A stretch of DNA of 64,000 nt from Pusillimonas sp. TS35 (GTDB lineage: Bacteria; Pseudomonadota; Gammaproteobacteria; Burkholderiales; Burkholderiaceae_B). Each line of letters begins with the position of its first letter. The first letter of the stretch is position 1. Under the pieces are notes generated by a model that was not told the origin of the DNA, made no database searches, and saw nothing but the letters and a program-made list of their open reading frames with translations. The stretch is from contig NZ_WWER01000001.1 in NCBI RefSeq assembly GCF_009857885.1, positions 496,001 to 560,000 of the forward strand, in the 5' to 3' direction. Positions 27,032 to 35,992 of the stretch are shown one piece after another. The translations under genes were made by a program, and so were the position numbers.

Positions 27032-28090
27032 ATGTCCGGCAACACCCTAGGCAAGCTCTTCTGTGTGACCAATTTCGGCGAGTCGCATGGCCCTGCCATC
27101 GGCGCGGTGGTGGACGGCTGCCCGCCGGGCATGCCGCTGTCCGAGGCCGACATCCAGGCCGAGCTCGACCGCAGGCGCCCCGGCACATCGCGCCACGTCA
27201 CCCAGCGCCAGGAACCGGACCAAGTCGAGATTCTTTCCGGCGTCTACCAGGGCAAGACCACCGGTACGCCGATCGGGCTGCTTATTCGCAATACCGACGC
27301 GCGCAGCAAGGATTACGGCAATATCGTCGACACCTTCCGACCTGGGCATGCCGATTACACCTATACCAACAAGTACGGCGACCGCGATCCGCGCGGTGGC
27401 GGGCGGTCGTCGGCCCGGCTGACGGCCCCGACAGTGGCGGCGGGTGCCATCGCCAAGAAGTGGCTGGCGCAGGCGCATGGCGTGCGTATACGCGGCTATA
27501 TGAGTCAACTGGGGCCGGTTGCCATTCCTTTCGTGTCCTGGGACGACGTGCCGGGCAACCCCTTCTATGCGCCCAATGCCGGCATCGTGCCTGAGCTGGA
27601 AGCCTATATGGATCAGTTGCGCCGCGATGGCGATTCCATCGGCGCGCGGATAGAGGTGATTGCCGAGCATGTGCCGGCGGGGTGGGGCGAACCCCTGTAT
27701 GACCGTCTCGATGCGGATATCGCACATGCCATGATGGGCCTGAACGCGGTCAAGGGCGTTTCTATCGGCGCCGGTTTTGAGTCGGTGACGCAGCGCGGCT
27801 CAGAGCATGGCGATGAGATCACGCCTGAAGGCTTTGTTGGCAACAACGCCGGCGGCGTGCTGGGCGGCATCTCATCGGGCCAACCGGTCACGGTGTCGTT
27901 GGCGATCAAGCCCACGTCCAGCATCCGTGTCGAGCGTCGCTCCGTCAACCGGGCGGGCGAACTGGTCATGGTGCAGACGCTGGGGAGGCACGATCCTTGC
28001 GTAGGCATACGTGCCACGCCGATTGCAGAGGCTCTGCTCGCCATTGTACTGATGGACCACGCGCTGCGGCATCGCGCGCAGTGTGGGTAG
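27032..28090 (+). CDS. aroC: Chorismate synthase
   Basis: A 352-residue cytosolic enzyme that makes chorismate from EPSP with reduced FMN as cofactor, the last common step to aromatic amino acids. Signatures are [18 protein letters not shown] near the start, [18 protein letters not shown], and [17 protein letters not shown]. The start at 27032 gives the conserved MSGNTLG N-terminus. Gene neighbours give no pathway link. Confidence 0.97.
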   Translation: MSGNTLGKLFCVTNFGESHGPAIGAVVDGCPPGMPLSEADIQAELDRRRPGTSRHVTQRQEPDQVEILSGVYQGKTTGTPIGLLIRNTDARSKDYGNIVDTFRPGHADYTYTNKYGDRDPRGGGRSSARLTAPTVAAGAIAKKWLAQAHGVRIRGYMSQLGPVAIPFVSWDDVPGNPFYAPNAGIVPELEAYMDQLRRDGDSIGARIEVIAEHVPAGWGEPLYDRLDADIAHAMMGLNAVKGVSIGAGFESVTQRGSEHGDEITPEGFVGNNAGGVLGGISSGQPVTVSLAIKPTSSIRVERRSVNRAGELVMVQTLGRHDPCVGIRATPIAEALLAIVLMDHALRHRAQCG

Positions 28091-28198
28091 GCTCACGATT
28101 TTCCAGTGTTTTTCGCCAGCACTGCCGCGCCTCGGCAGCCATGTGGCGGTTTTGCCAGGCAAGCTCAACACAAGCAGCATCAAAGCAAAGGAGCGCTC

Positions 28199-29038
28199 AT
28201 GAACAGCAATACTTCAAGAATCCGCAGGCTTTGTACGGTCGGCGCGCTATGTGCAGCAACACTGCTGGCCGCATGTTCAGCCGTGCAGACAACGGGCTCG
28301 GGCGCCGTTGGGGTAGAGCGCAAGCAGTATATGTCAGGCTTGGTGTCCGAGGCTGCCTTGCAGCAGGAGGCGGCGCAGCAGTACACCTCGCTCGTGTCCA
28401 AGGCGCGCAGCCAGGGTGCGCTGGACGTCAATGCAGCGGAAACCGCGCGCGTGAACAAGATCGTGCAGCGGCTGATCCAGCAAGTCGGTGTTTTTCGCCC
28501 CGATGCGCGCGGCTGGAACTGGGAGGTCCATGTACTGAACTCCGACGAGGTGAACGCATGGTGCATGCCCGGCGGAAAAATCGCCGTCTACACAGGCCTG
28601 ATCAAGCAAATCAAACCCAGCGACGCGGAGCTGGCGGCAGTGATCGGCCATGAAATGGCACACGCCCTGCGCGAGCACACGCGCGAACAAGTGTCGCGCG
28701 AGATGGCGTCCAACCTCGGCCTGTCTGTCCTGTCGGCGGTTACCGGTACCAGCGCGGTGGGTGACCTGGGCGGTGCGCTGAACAAAGTGATGTTCAGCCT
28801 GCCCAACAGCCGTACGGCCGAATCCGAAGCTGACCAGATCGGTGTCGAACTGGCCGCGCGCGCCGGCTATGATCCGCGGGCCGCCGTCACCCTGTGGCAG
28901 AAAATGAACGCCTTGGGTGGCGCGGGCCAGCCCGAGTTTCTGTCCACCCACCCCTCTGCCTCTACCCGTATTGCAGAATTGCAGAAGGCATCGGAAAAGG
29001 TGATGCCGCTGTATCAGCAGTCTGCCAAGGCGGGCTGA
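28199..29038 (+). CDS. M48-family metalloprotease lipoprotein
   Basis: A 279-residue exported protein with a lipobox (LLAAC, Cys26), so it is lipid-anchored in the periplasm. The zinc site is HEMAH (His151, Glu152, His155) and a downstream ESEADQIG gives the third ligand. It resembles the YcaL/LoiP group of small M48 proteases, which degrade misassembled outer-membrane proteins. The start at 28199 follows AAAGGAG. It converges on the IclR gene with 6 bases between the stop codons. Confidence 0.9.
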   Translation: MNSNTSRIRRLCTVGALCAATLLAACSAVQTTGSGAVGVERKQYMSGLVSEAALQQEAAQQYTSLVSKARSQGALDVNAAETARVNKIVQRLIQQVGVFRPDARGWNWEVHVLNSDEVNAWCMPGGKIAVYTGLIKQIKPSDAELAAVIGHEMAHALREHTREQVSREMASNLGLSVLSAVTGTSAVGDLGGALNKVMFSLPNSRTAESEADQIGVELAARAGYDPRAAVTLWQKMNALGGAGQPEFLSTHPSASTRIAELQKASEKVMPLYQQSAKAG

Positions 29039-29044
29039 CGGCTC

Positions 29045-29845
29045 TTACACCGCCTGCGCCGCCGGCTCGGGGTTGTACCCCAGGCGCCGCGACAGGCGGC
29101 CGCAGACATCCCCCATGATGTCGCGAATCTGCTCGATGGAAGGCCGCGGTGTGCCGTCGATACGCGCAATGTGGGGGATATTGATGGCCGCCATGACCTG
29201 CCCATCGGCGCTGAAGACGGGGAACGCGATGTTCGTCACCCCGCCGATCTGTATGCTGGGCATGGACGCATAGCCTTTGGCGCGCACCTCCTTCAGGATG
29301 GCAAAAAGTTCGCCCGGATCCATCTGCAGTTCGCCTTCAACCTTGATATGGCTGCTCAGCATGCGCGTGCGCTCGACCTCGTCTTTGTAGGCTAGCAGCA
29401 CATGGCCTGAAGAGGTGTCTGTCAGCCCCATGGCCTCACCCAGCTTGAGCCCCAGCGACCAGCGTTCGGGGCTGTCCACCTGCGCCACAATGACGACCCG
29501 GCCTGAGCGGAACAAGGAGAGGTGGCAGGACTGGCGCGCCCGTTCCGCAAGCTCGCGCAGCAGCGGCAGAGCGAGCTGGACCAGCGACTTGACCGGCTGG
29601 TGCTGGTGCGCGAGTTGAAACATCTTGAGGGTGAGCGCATAGCGGTCGTCGGGCTCTCCTTGGGCAATGTAGCCGCGATGCTGCAGCGTCATCACCATTC
29701 GGAAGATTTCGTTCACATTGCGGCCCAGCGCCTGTGCTAGCTCGTTGAGCGTATAGCCACCGTCCGTCTGGGCCAAGGCCTCAAGGATGTCCAGGCCTTT
29801 TTCCAGTGCCGGGGCGCTGTAGCGATTGGGTGCGGGTGTTGTCAT
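29045..29845 (-). CDS. IclR-family transcriptional regulator
   Basis: A 266-residue regulator. The N-terminal winged helix-turn-helix (GYTLNELAQALGRNVNEIFRMV, about residues 29-50) is followed by the IclR effector domain with RSGRVVIVAQVDSPERW and SSGHVLLAY. The C-terminus has FPVFSADGQVMAAINIP. It is divergently placed from the TTT transporter operon, with 325 bases between them holding two palindromes. It probably controls the catabolic island in response to its substrate or an intermediate. Confidence 0.93.
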   Translation of the reverse strand: MTTPAPNRYSAPALEKGLDILEALAQTDGGYTLNELAQALGRNVNEIFRMVMTLQHRGYIAQGEPDDRYALTLKMFQLAHQHQPVKSLVQLALPLLRELAERARQSCHLSLFRSGRVVIVAQVDSPERWSLGLKLGEAMGLTDTSSGHVLLAYKDEVERTRMLSSHIKVEGELQMDPGELFAILKEVRAKGYASMPSIQIGGVTNIAFPVFSADGQVMAAINIPHIARIDGTPRPSIEQIRDIMGDVCGRLSRRLGYNPEPAAQAV

Positions 29846-29864
29846 GATGCTTGTTATGAGTAAC

Positions 29865-29884
29865 GTTTTTTATATGTAAAAAAC
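29865..29884. promoter_or_regulatory. AT-rich palindrome 1 (candidate IclR operator)
   Basis: A 20-bp dyad runs GTTTTTTATA followed by TGTAAAAAAC, with nine of ten positions symmetric. It lies 20 bases upstream of the IclR start codon, where it could give autorepression. Confidence 0.45.
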
Positions 29885-30042
29885 AATTAGGCGTTTTTCT
29901 GGGCTATTGAACAATTATCTCTCCCTTGCGGCTTTGTTTGTAGTGTTACCAAGAAGGGAAATCCCTAATCATTAAAAGGTAGTTGGCCATTGCTTGGCGG
30001 TTCGGGCTGGCTTACGATATTCGCCAGACTGTTAGAAATACA

Positions 30043-30059
30043 GTTTTATATATAAAAAC
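30043..30059. promoter_or_regulatory. AT-rich palindrome 2 (candidate IclR operator)
   Basis: TTTTATATATAAAA at 30044-30057 is a perfect 14-bp dyad, flanked by G and AC, with the same GTTTT...AAAAC frame as palindrome 1. It lies about 110 bases upstream of the transporter gene. Confidence 0.45.
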
Positions 30060-30170
30060 AAATACGGGGCGGGCAGTATCCTTGTAAAGCCGCGCCATTT
30101 CCCCGGGCCGCATTGCATTGTATTGATACGGTCGTTGGATACAAAACAGCCATAACAGGAGGAGTACACC

Positions 30171-31151
30171 ATGAAGAGACATCGTTTGCTCAAGGCGGCG
30201 CTCGCGTTGTGTGTCAGTGCAGTCGCAAGCGCCGCGCACGCGGCTTGGCCCGAGCGGCCCATTACCATGCTGGTGGCTTGGGGCGCTGGCGGCGGTACGG
30301 ACGCAACTGCGCGTATTGTGGCCACGCTGCTCGAGAAGGAGCTTGGCCAGCCTGTCAATGTGGTTAACCGCACGGGCGGCAATGGCGTCGTTGGCCACGC
30401 TGCCATTGCCAGCGCCAAGCCCGACGGCTACACCTTGGGTATGCTGACGGTCGAAATCGCCATGATGCGGCATCTGGGGCTTACCAAGCTCACGCCGGCC
30501 GATTACACCCCGCTTGCACTGATGAACGTCGATCCTGCGGCGGTGTCGGTCAGCGCCGCATCGCCCTACAAGACCATGGGCGAACTGATGGATGCGATCA
30601 AAGCTAACCCAGGCAAGCTCAAGGCATCAGGGACAGGGCAGGGTGGCATCTGGCATATCGCAATCGCTGGCTTGCTCAAGAATGCCGGTCTTGCGCCCAC
30701 TGCCGTGCCCTTCGTGCCTTCCAATGGCGCGGCGCCGGCCATGCTGGAACTGGCAGCCGGCGGCATAGATATCGTCCCCACGTCGCTGCCCGAGGCGCGC
30801 TCCATGATCGATGCGGGCAAGGCCCGGCCGCTCGCGGTCATGGCAGACCAGCGCGAGCCCTTGTACCCCGATGTGCCCACGCTCAAAGAGTCGATCGGCA
30901 GCGACTGGAAGATCGGTGTCTGGCGCGGCATTGCCGGCCCCAAGGGGTTGCCGGATGAAGTGGTCAAGAAGCTGGAAACCGCGCTCGCGAATGTGAATAA
31001 AAGCCAGGAATTCCGTGACTTTATGAAGCAGCGCGGCTTCGGCGTGGGTTATGCCAGTGGCCAGGAGTATGGCGCCTATATGAAAAAGTCCATGGACGAT
31101 TTCGGTGAGGTCATCGCGGCGATCGGCATGGCGCGCCCCGCACCGAAATAA
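30171..31151 (+). CDS. Bug-family TTT substrate-binding protein (TctC)
   Basis: A 326-residue periplasmic binding protein with a Sec signal (basic MKRHRLLK, hydrophobic core, AHA before AWPERP). The Bug signature PITMLVAWGAGGGTDATAR and the VVNRTGGNGVVGH segment are present. It delivers a carboxylate to the TctB/TctA membrane pair that follows. The ligand of Bug proteins cannot be predicted from sequence; the surrounding enzymes suggest a hydroxy acid or sugar acid. Confidence 0.93.
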   Translation: MKRHRLLKAALALCVSAVASAAHAAWPERPITMLVAWGAGGGTDATARIVATLLEKELGQPVNVVNRTGGNGVVGHAAIASAKPDGYTLGMLTVEIAMMRHLGLTKLTPADYTPLALMNVDPAAVSVSAASPYKTMGELMDAIKANPGKLKASGTGQGGIWHIAIAGLLKNAGLAPTAVPFVPSNGAAPAMLELAAGGIDIVPTSLPEARSMIDAGKARPLAVMADQREPLYPDVPTLKESIGSDWKIGVWRGIAGPKGLPDEVVKKLETALANVNKSQEFRDFMKQRGFGVGYASGQEYGAYMKKSMDDFGEVIAAIGMARPAPK

Positions 31152-31218
31152 CACGCCGCGCGCAGCACCCGGGCCGCGCGTGCAGGGCGGCTCGGGTTTG
31201 ACGAGGATTCAAGCCGCC

Positions 31219-31686
31219 ATGAAATTCGACGATACCCTGATCGGGATCGTGCTGGGTGTTTTTTCGGTCATTGCATTTGCCGCTGCCCAGGCTTTCCCAC
31301 CCATTCCCGGCCAACAGTTCGGGGCCAGCCTTTTCCCTTCTGTGATTGCCGCGGGCCTGTTCATTTGTGCCGTGCTGCTGGTGATACAGGGTCTGCGCCG
31401 CCGAGCGGTCAGCGTGGCGCGGGCTGACTGGATGCGCGACCCTGTATCGGTGTTGCGGTTTGCACTCGTGCCGGGTGTGCTGGTTTTTTACTTTTCCGCC
31501 AGTGATGCGCTTGGCTTTCTGCTTTGCGCCTTCCTTAGCCTGATGGTGCTTTTCCGCGCGTTCGGCGTGACGTGGCGGCGGGCGCTGCTTTGCTCGGCAG
31601 CCAGCGTGCTGGTGATCCATTTCATGTTCTACAGCGTGCTGCACGTGCCTCTGCCTTGGGGTGTGCTGGGCGCCTTTGCCTGGTGA
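31219..31686 (+). CDS. TTT small membrane subunit (TctB)
   Basis: A 155-residue protein with four hydrophobic helices, including IGIVLGVFSVIAFAAAQ at the N-terminus and the PGQQFGASLFPSVIAAGL segment typical of TctB. It is the small membrane subunit of the tripartite tricarboxylate transporter. It starts 67 bases after the binding protein and ends 4 bases before tctA. Confidence 0.88.
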   Translation: MKFDDTLIGIVLGVFSVIAFAAAQAFPPIPGQQFGASLFPSVIAAGLFICAVLLVIQGLRRRAVSVARADWMRDPVSVLRFALVPGVLVFYFSASDALGFLLCAFLSLMVLFRAFGVTWRRALLCSAASVLVIHFMFYSVLHVPLPWGVLGAFAW

Positions 31687-31690
31687 CGCC

Positions 31691-33211
31691 ATGGAACTCT
31701 CCAATCTATCCGCCGCGCTTGCGCAGATTGCCGATCCGTTCGTGCTGGGCGTGATCCTGTTCTCGGCCGTCTTCGGGCTGTTTGTCGGCGCGGTGCCTGG
31801 CCTGAGTGCCACCATGGCGGTGGCCCTTCTTGTGCCTGTCACCTTCTTTATGGATCCGGTGCCGGCGATTGCGATGATGGTGACGGCAACGGCCATGGCG
31901 ATCACCTCGGGCGATATACCAGGCTGCCTGTTGCGCATACCCGGCACGCCATCGTCCGCGGCCTATACCGACGAGGCCTATGCCATGACGCGGCGCGGTC
32001 TGGCGGCTCAGGCGCTGGGGGCGAGCATTGTATTTTCGTGCATCGGCGGCCTGTTCGGCACACTGGTACTGATCACCTCGGCGCCGATGCTTGCCGAGTT
32101 GGCGCTCAATTTTTCTTCCTATGAGTTTTTCTGGCTTGTGGTGTTGGGCTTGTCGTGCGCCATCTTCATATCACCTTCCAGCACGTTGCGCGGCTTCGTC
32201 TCGCTTTTGATCGGGCTGTTGCTGGCATGCGTGGGCATGAATAACCCCGCCGCGTTTCCCCGGTTCACCTTCGGCAACGACGATTTGCTCAATGGTGTCA
32301 CGCTCCTGCCGATGATGGTGGGTATGTTCGCGATTTCCGAAGTGTTGCGCTACGCCAAGGATGCGACGCAGACGCGCGTGGAGATCAAGGAGCAAGTCGC
32401 GAATATTTTCTCGGGCATGGGAGGCTTGCTGCGCCGCTACCCCAAGAGTGTGGTGCGCGGCAGTGTCCTGGGCACGGTCATCGGCGCCTTGCCGGGGGCG
32501 GGGGCGGATATCGCGGCATGGATGTCCTACGGCATCAGCAAACGCTTCTCGCGCGAACCCGAGAAGTTCGGCACTGGTCATGTGGAGGGCATTGTGGAGG
32601 CGGGTGCCGCCAACAACTCGGCACTTGCGGGCGCCTGGATACCGGCGCTGGTGTTCGGCATCCCCGGCGACTCGATAACAGCCATTGTGATTGGCGTGCT
32701 CTATATGAAGAATATGGCGCCTGGCCCAATGATCTTCACCAACAGCCCGGTACAGATATATGCCGTATTCCTGGTGTTCATTCTTGCCAACCTCATCATG
32801 CTGCCGCTTGGGTATCTTGCGGTCAGGCTGGCGAGCCGGGTGCTGAACGTGCCGCGCAATATCCTGATGCCGCTGATTCTGTTGTTCTGCATTGTCGGTA
32901 CGTTTGCGATCAATAACAGTGTCTTCGACGTGATGGTGATGCTGGCCATGGGTGTGCTGGCGTTCGTTATGGAAGAAAACGACTTCCCGATTGCGCCGGC
33001 GGTGCTGGGGGTGGTGTTGGGCGGCATGCTCGAGGAGCACTTTATTTTTTCCATGATCAAGGCGGACGGTGATTTCATGATGTTCTTCAGCCGGCCCATC
33101 GCGGGTGCGCTTGGGGCGTTTGCCATATTGGTCTGGCTCACCCCGTTGATCAAGGCGCTTGTGCGGCTGAAAGCGAGACCGGCGCGGCGGGCGCGGGTGC
33201 AGCAAGGGTGA
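31691..33211 (+). CDS. TTT large membrane subunit (TctA)
   Basis: A 506-residue, roughly 12-helix permease. It shows the TctA motif GLFVGAVPGLSATMAVALL near residue 30 and the second GVLPGAG-like loop as GALPGAGADIAAWMSYG. It drives uptake with the ion gradient. The start at 31691 (MELSNLS) sits 4 bases after tctB; an in-frame upstream Met at 31661 lies inside tctB and is not needed. Confidence 0.93.
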   Translation: MELSNLSAALAQIADPFVLGVILFSAVFGLFVGAVPGLSATMAVALLVPVTFFMDPVPAIAMMVTATAMAITSGDIPGCLLRIPGTPSSAAYTDEAYAMTRRGLAAQALGASIVFSCIGGLFGTLVLITSAPMLAELALNFSSYEFFWLVVLGLSCAIFISPSSTLRGFVSLLIGLLLACVGMNNPAAFPRFTFGNDDLLNGVTLLPMMVGMFAISEVLRYAKDATQTRVEIKEQVANIFSGMGGLLRRYPKSVVRGSVLGTVIGALPGAGADIAAWMSYGISKRFSREPEKFGTGHVEGIVEAGAANNSALAGAWIPALVFGIPGDSITAIVIGVLYMKNMAPGPMIFTNSPVQIYAVFLVFILANLIMLPLGYLAVRLASRVLNVPRNILMPLILLFCIVGTFAINNSVFDVMVMLAMGVLAFVMEENDFPIAPAVLGVVLGGMLEEHFIFSMIKADGDFMMFFSRPIAGALGAFAILVWLTPLIKALVRLKARPARRARVQQG

Positions 33212-33338
33212 CGCGCGGCTGCCCGAATGGGCGTGAGGTCAGGCGGGTGTTGAACGCGGATGAAGGGCTAAATGAAGACGCATCGAAGATGAACGGCATC
33301 GACGGCATGATCAATGACGAGAATGGAGGCGGGCAGGC

Positions 33339-34463
33339 ATGACGAGAGGAGTGAATACAGCGCGGGCTATGAATGACGCGGGCGCGGATGCGGCGGGCGG
33401 ACGTTATCGCGCCCACGATCTCGCGAGGTTTGCCGCGCAGGTACTGGAGCGGGCAGGCTTGCGGGCGGACATGGCGGCCACGGTTGCCGACGTGCTGGTG
33501 GAGGGCGATCTATTGGGCCACACCACGCACGGCCTTGCGCTGCTGGCGCCCTATGCGGCACAGCTTGCCGCCGGTGATATGGCGCGCAGCGGCGAACCTG
33601 AGCTGTTGGCCGACAAGGGCGCATCTGTGTTGTGGGACGGCGGACGGCTACCCGGCCCATGGCTGGTGAGTCAGGCGCTCGATACCTTGGCGCCGCGCGC
33701 CAGGCAGTTTGGCACTGCGACAATGGTCATACGGCGCAGCCACCATATTGCCTGTCTCGCCAGCTATCTGCTCAAGGCGGTTGAGCAAGATATGCTGGTG
33801 GTGCTGGCGTCGTCGGATCCGGCCGGACGCAGCGTGGCGCCCTTCGGCGGCACGCGCGCGGTATTCACCCCCAATCCGATTGCGGCCGGCATACCGGCCG
33901 CGTCGCCGCTGCTGATCGATATCTCGGCCTCGGTCACCACAAACGGGCAGTGCGCACGGCTCGCGCAGGCGGGCGCACGTTTTGACCACGAATGGCTGAT
34001 CGATGCCGAAGGCCGGCCCACCCGCGACCCGGCTGTACTGTTCGCCTCGCCGGCGGGCAGCATTCTTCCCGTGGGCGGCCTGGAAGCGGGGCACAAGGGC
34101 TACGGCCTGGCGCTGCTCGTTGAAGCACTCACGGGCGGTTTGGCGGGCTATGGCCGCGCGGACGATGCGCAGGGCTGGGGCGCCACCGTATTCATCAGCC
34201 TGTACGACACGGTGGGCTTTTCCGGCAAGGATGCGTTCCGCCGGCAGATGGACTGGCTGGCCGAGCAATGCCGCGACAATCCGCCCAGCGACGCGGGGCG
34301 CCCCGTAAGGCTGCCCGGCGATCGTGCGCTGGCGCTGCGCGACGGACAGACACGACGGGGCGTCGCTCTGCATCAAAGCATCGTGCCAGTGCTGCGAGAC
34401 CTCGCGCAGGCCCACCGTATTGAATTTCCACAAAGCAAGCAGGATTGGAGTCAACAGGCATGA
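33339..34463 (+). CDS. LDH2-family malate/lactate/ureidoglycolate-type dehydrogenase
   Basis: A 374-residue NAD(P)-dependent oxidoreductase of the Ldh_2 (YlbC/ComC) family. Typical blocks are VEGDLLGHTTHGLALL, IRRSHHIACLASY, the FTPNPIAAGIPA stretch, and GHKGYGLALLVEAL. Members oxidise 2-hydroxy acids or reduce imino acids (malate, lactate, sulfolactate, ureidoglycolate), so the substrate is not fixed. It belongs to the catabolic island. The stop overlaps the following SDR gene (ATGA). Confidence 0.9.
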   Translation: MTRGVNTARAMNDAGADAAGGRYRAHDLARFAAQVLERAGLRADMAATVADVLVEGDLLGHTTHGLALLAPYAAQLAAGDMARSGEPELLADKGASVLWDGGRLPGPWLVSQALDTLAPRARQFGTATMVIRRSHHIACLASYLLKAVEQDMLVVLASSDPAGRSVAPFGGTRAVFTPNPIAAGIPAASPLLIDISASVTTNGQCARLAQAGARFDHEWLIDAEGRPTRDPAVLFASPAGSILPVGGLEAGHKGYGLALLVEALTGGLAGYGRADDAQGWGATVFISLYDTVGFSGKDAFRRQMDWLAEQCRDNPPSDAGRPVRLPGDRALALRDGQTRRGVALHQSIVPVLRDLAQAHRIEFPQSKQDWSQQA

Positions 34464-35206
34464 ATCAACTGGATTTGAAAGGCAGGGTGGCCGTGGTGAC
34501 GGGCGGGGCGCGCGGCATCGGGTTTGCAATCGCGCAGCGCATTCTGGGTTCGGGCGGCAGCGTCGCCATCTGGGATCGCGATGCCTCGCGCATGCGCGAG
34601 GCGCAGCAGGCACTGGGCGAGCGGTGCAGCACACATGAGGTGAACCTGACGGAGCTGGGCGCCGTGGAAGCGAGCGCCCAGGCAACGCTGGCGCGGCATG
34701 GCAAGGTCGATATTCTTGTCAACAATGCCGGGGTAACGGGCGGCAATGCGCTGGCATGGGAGCTTGATCCTGTGGGATGGAAAGAGGTGGTGGACATTAA
34801 CCTGATCGCGCCGTACTACACCTGCCGCAGCCTGATTCCCCACATGATTGGGCAGGGCTACGGGCGCATTGTGAATATCGCCTCGATCGCCGGCAAAGAG
34901 GGCAACCCCAACGCTTCGCATTACAGCGCATCCAAGGCGGGGCTGATTGGTCTGACCAAATCGCTGGGCAAGGAATTGGCAGGCAAAGGTGTGCTGGTCA
35001 ACGCCGTGACACCGGCAGTGGCCAAGACAGACATGTTCGCGTCGATGACCCAGCAGCACATCGACTATATGTTGTCCAAGATACCCATGGCGCGTTTCGT
35101 GGGTGTCGATGAAATCGCCGCCATGGTGTGCTGGCTGTCGTCCGAGGACTGCTCCTTCAGTACAGGCGCGGTATTTGACATTTCGGGCGGGCGTGGCACG
35201 TATTGA
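34460..35206 (+). CDS. SDR-family oxidoreductase (FabG-like)
   Basis: A 248-residue classical short-chain dehydrogenase. The coenzyme loop is TGGARGIG, the stabilising motif NNAG follows, and the catalytic set is in IASIAGKEG...YSASK. It is most likely a sugar-acid or hydroxy-acid dehydrogenase, given its coupling to the LDH2-type gene (4-base overlap) and the dehydratase downstream. A FabG role in fatty-acid synthesis is unlikely in this setting. Confidence 0.92.
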   Translation: MNQLDLKGRVAVVTGGARGIGFAIAQRILGSGGSVAIWDRDASRMREAQQALGERCSTHEVNLTELGAVEASAQATLARHGKVDILVNNAGVTGGNALAWELDPVGWKEVVDINLIAPYYTCRSLIPHMIGQGYGRIVNIASIAGKEGNPNASHYSASKAGLIGLTKSLGKELAGKGVLVNAVTPAVAKTDMFASMTQQHIDYMLSKIPMARFVGVDEIAAMVCWLSSEDCSFSTGAVFDISGGRGTY

Positions 35207-35319
35207 CGGTTGCCCGGCGCGCTGGACAGCCGCATGGTGCCTGGGCAATGCCGGCCGCCATGCCGATTACTCGGCGTCCGCGGGCATGTGGATATGGATC
35301 GGGGCGGCCAGGAGGAGAC

Positions 35320-35928
35320 ATGACAGATAGCAGAAACACGCTGGCAGCGGATTCCGGAGCTGACGGCGCAGAGGCGGCGCGGATTGCGCAGGTGGATGTG
35401 CGCCGCACCCGCACACTTGCCGACCATTTGTTTGCCATTCTTACGCTGATCATCTCGTTTAGCTTGCTGACCATGCTCGTGCTCGTATTCGGCAACGTCG
35501 TGCTGCGCTATGTCTTCAACTCAGGCATCACGATTTCGGAAGAGGTGTCGCGCATGGCATTTGTATGGCTGACGTTCGCGGGCGCCGTGCTGGCCTTGCG
35601 CGCGCGCCAGCATCTTGCCATCAATATGCTGCTCGATCGCTTTTCACCGCAGGTGCAAAAGGCACTGCATATCGTCCGGCAGTTGCTGATCCTGTGGGTG
35701 TTGTGGCTGTTGATCGATGGCGGGTGGGAACAGACCGTGATTGGCGTGAAGACGGTGACGCCTGTGTCGGGCCTGCCCATTGCGGTGTTCAGCGGCGCCG
35801 TGCTGTGCTCGTCGGTGCTGATGGCGCTCATGTTGTTGTGCGACCTGTATGCGGCCTTGCGCACACCGGCCACGCGCGCAACGGCCGGCAGGTTTCGCAC
35901 TTCTGTCGACACTGTCGATGATGTCTGA
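35320..35928 (+). CDS. TRAP transporter small permease (DctQ)
   Basis: A 202-residue membrane protein with four helices (IISFSLLTMLVLVFGNVVLRY first) and the DctQ marks ISEEVSRMAFVWLTFAGAVLALR and RQHLAINM. GGAGGAG at 35311-35317 sets the start. It pairs with the DctM permease downstream to take up a carboxylate delivered by the DctP protein. Confidence 0.92.
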   Translation: MTDSRNTLAADSGADGAEAARIAQVDVRRTRTLADHLFAILTLIISFSLLTMLVLVFGNVVLRYVFNSGITISEEVSRMAFVWLTFAGAVLALRARQHLAINMLLDRFSPQVQKALHIVRQLLILWVLWLLIDGGWEQTVIGVKTVTPVSGLPIAVFSGAVLCSSVLMALMLLCDLYAALRTPATRATAGRFRTSVDTVDDV

Positions 35929-35992
35929 GCGTATTGCCGGCGGGCTGCGCAGCAGCGCAACGGTGCGCTCAATCGTTCAAGGATATTGAACC

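Larger units (their letters stand above)
29846..30170. other. AT-rich divergent intergenic region (IclR / TTT operon)
   Basis: This 325-base region without a gene is much richer in A and T than its flanks. It holds two related palindromes (listed separately) and must contain the divergent promoters. AGGAGGAG at 30157-30164 is the ribosome site of the transporter gene. Confidence 0.7.
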
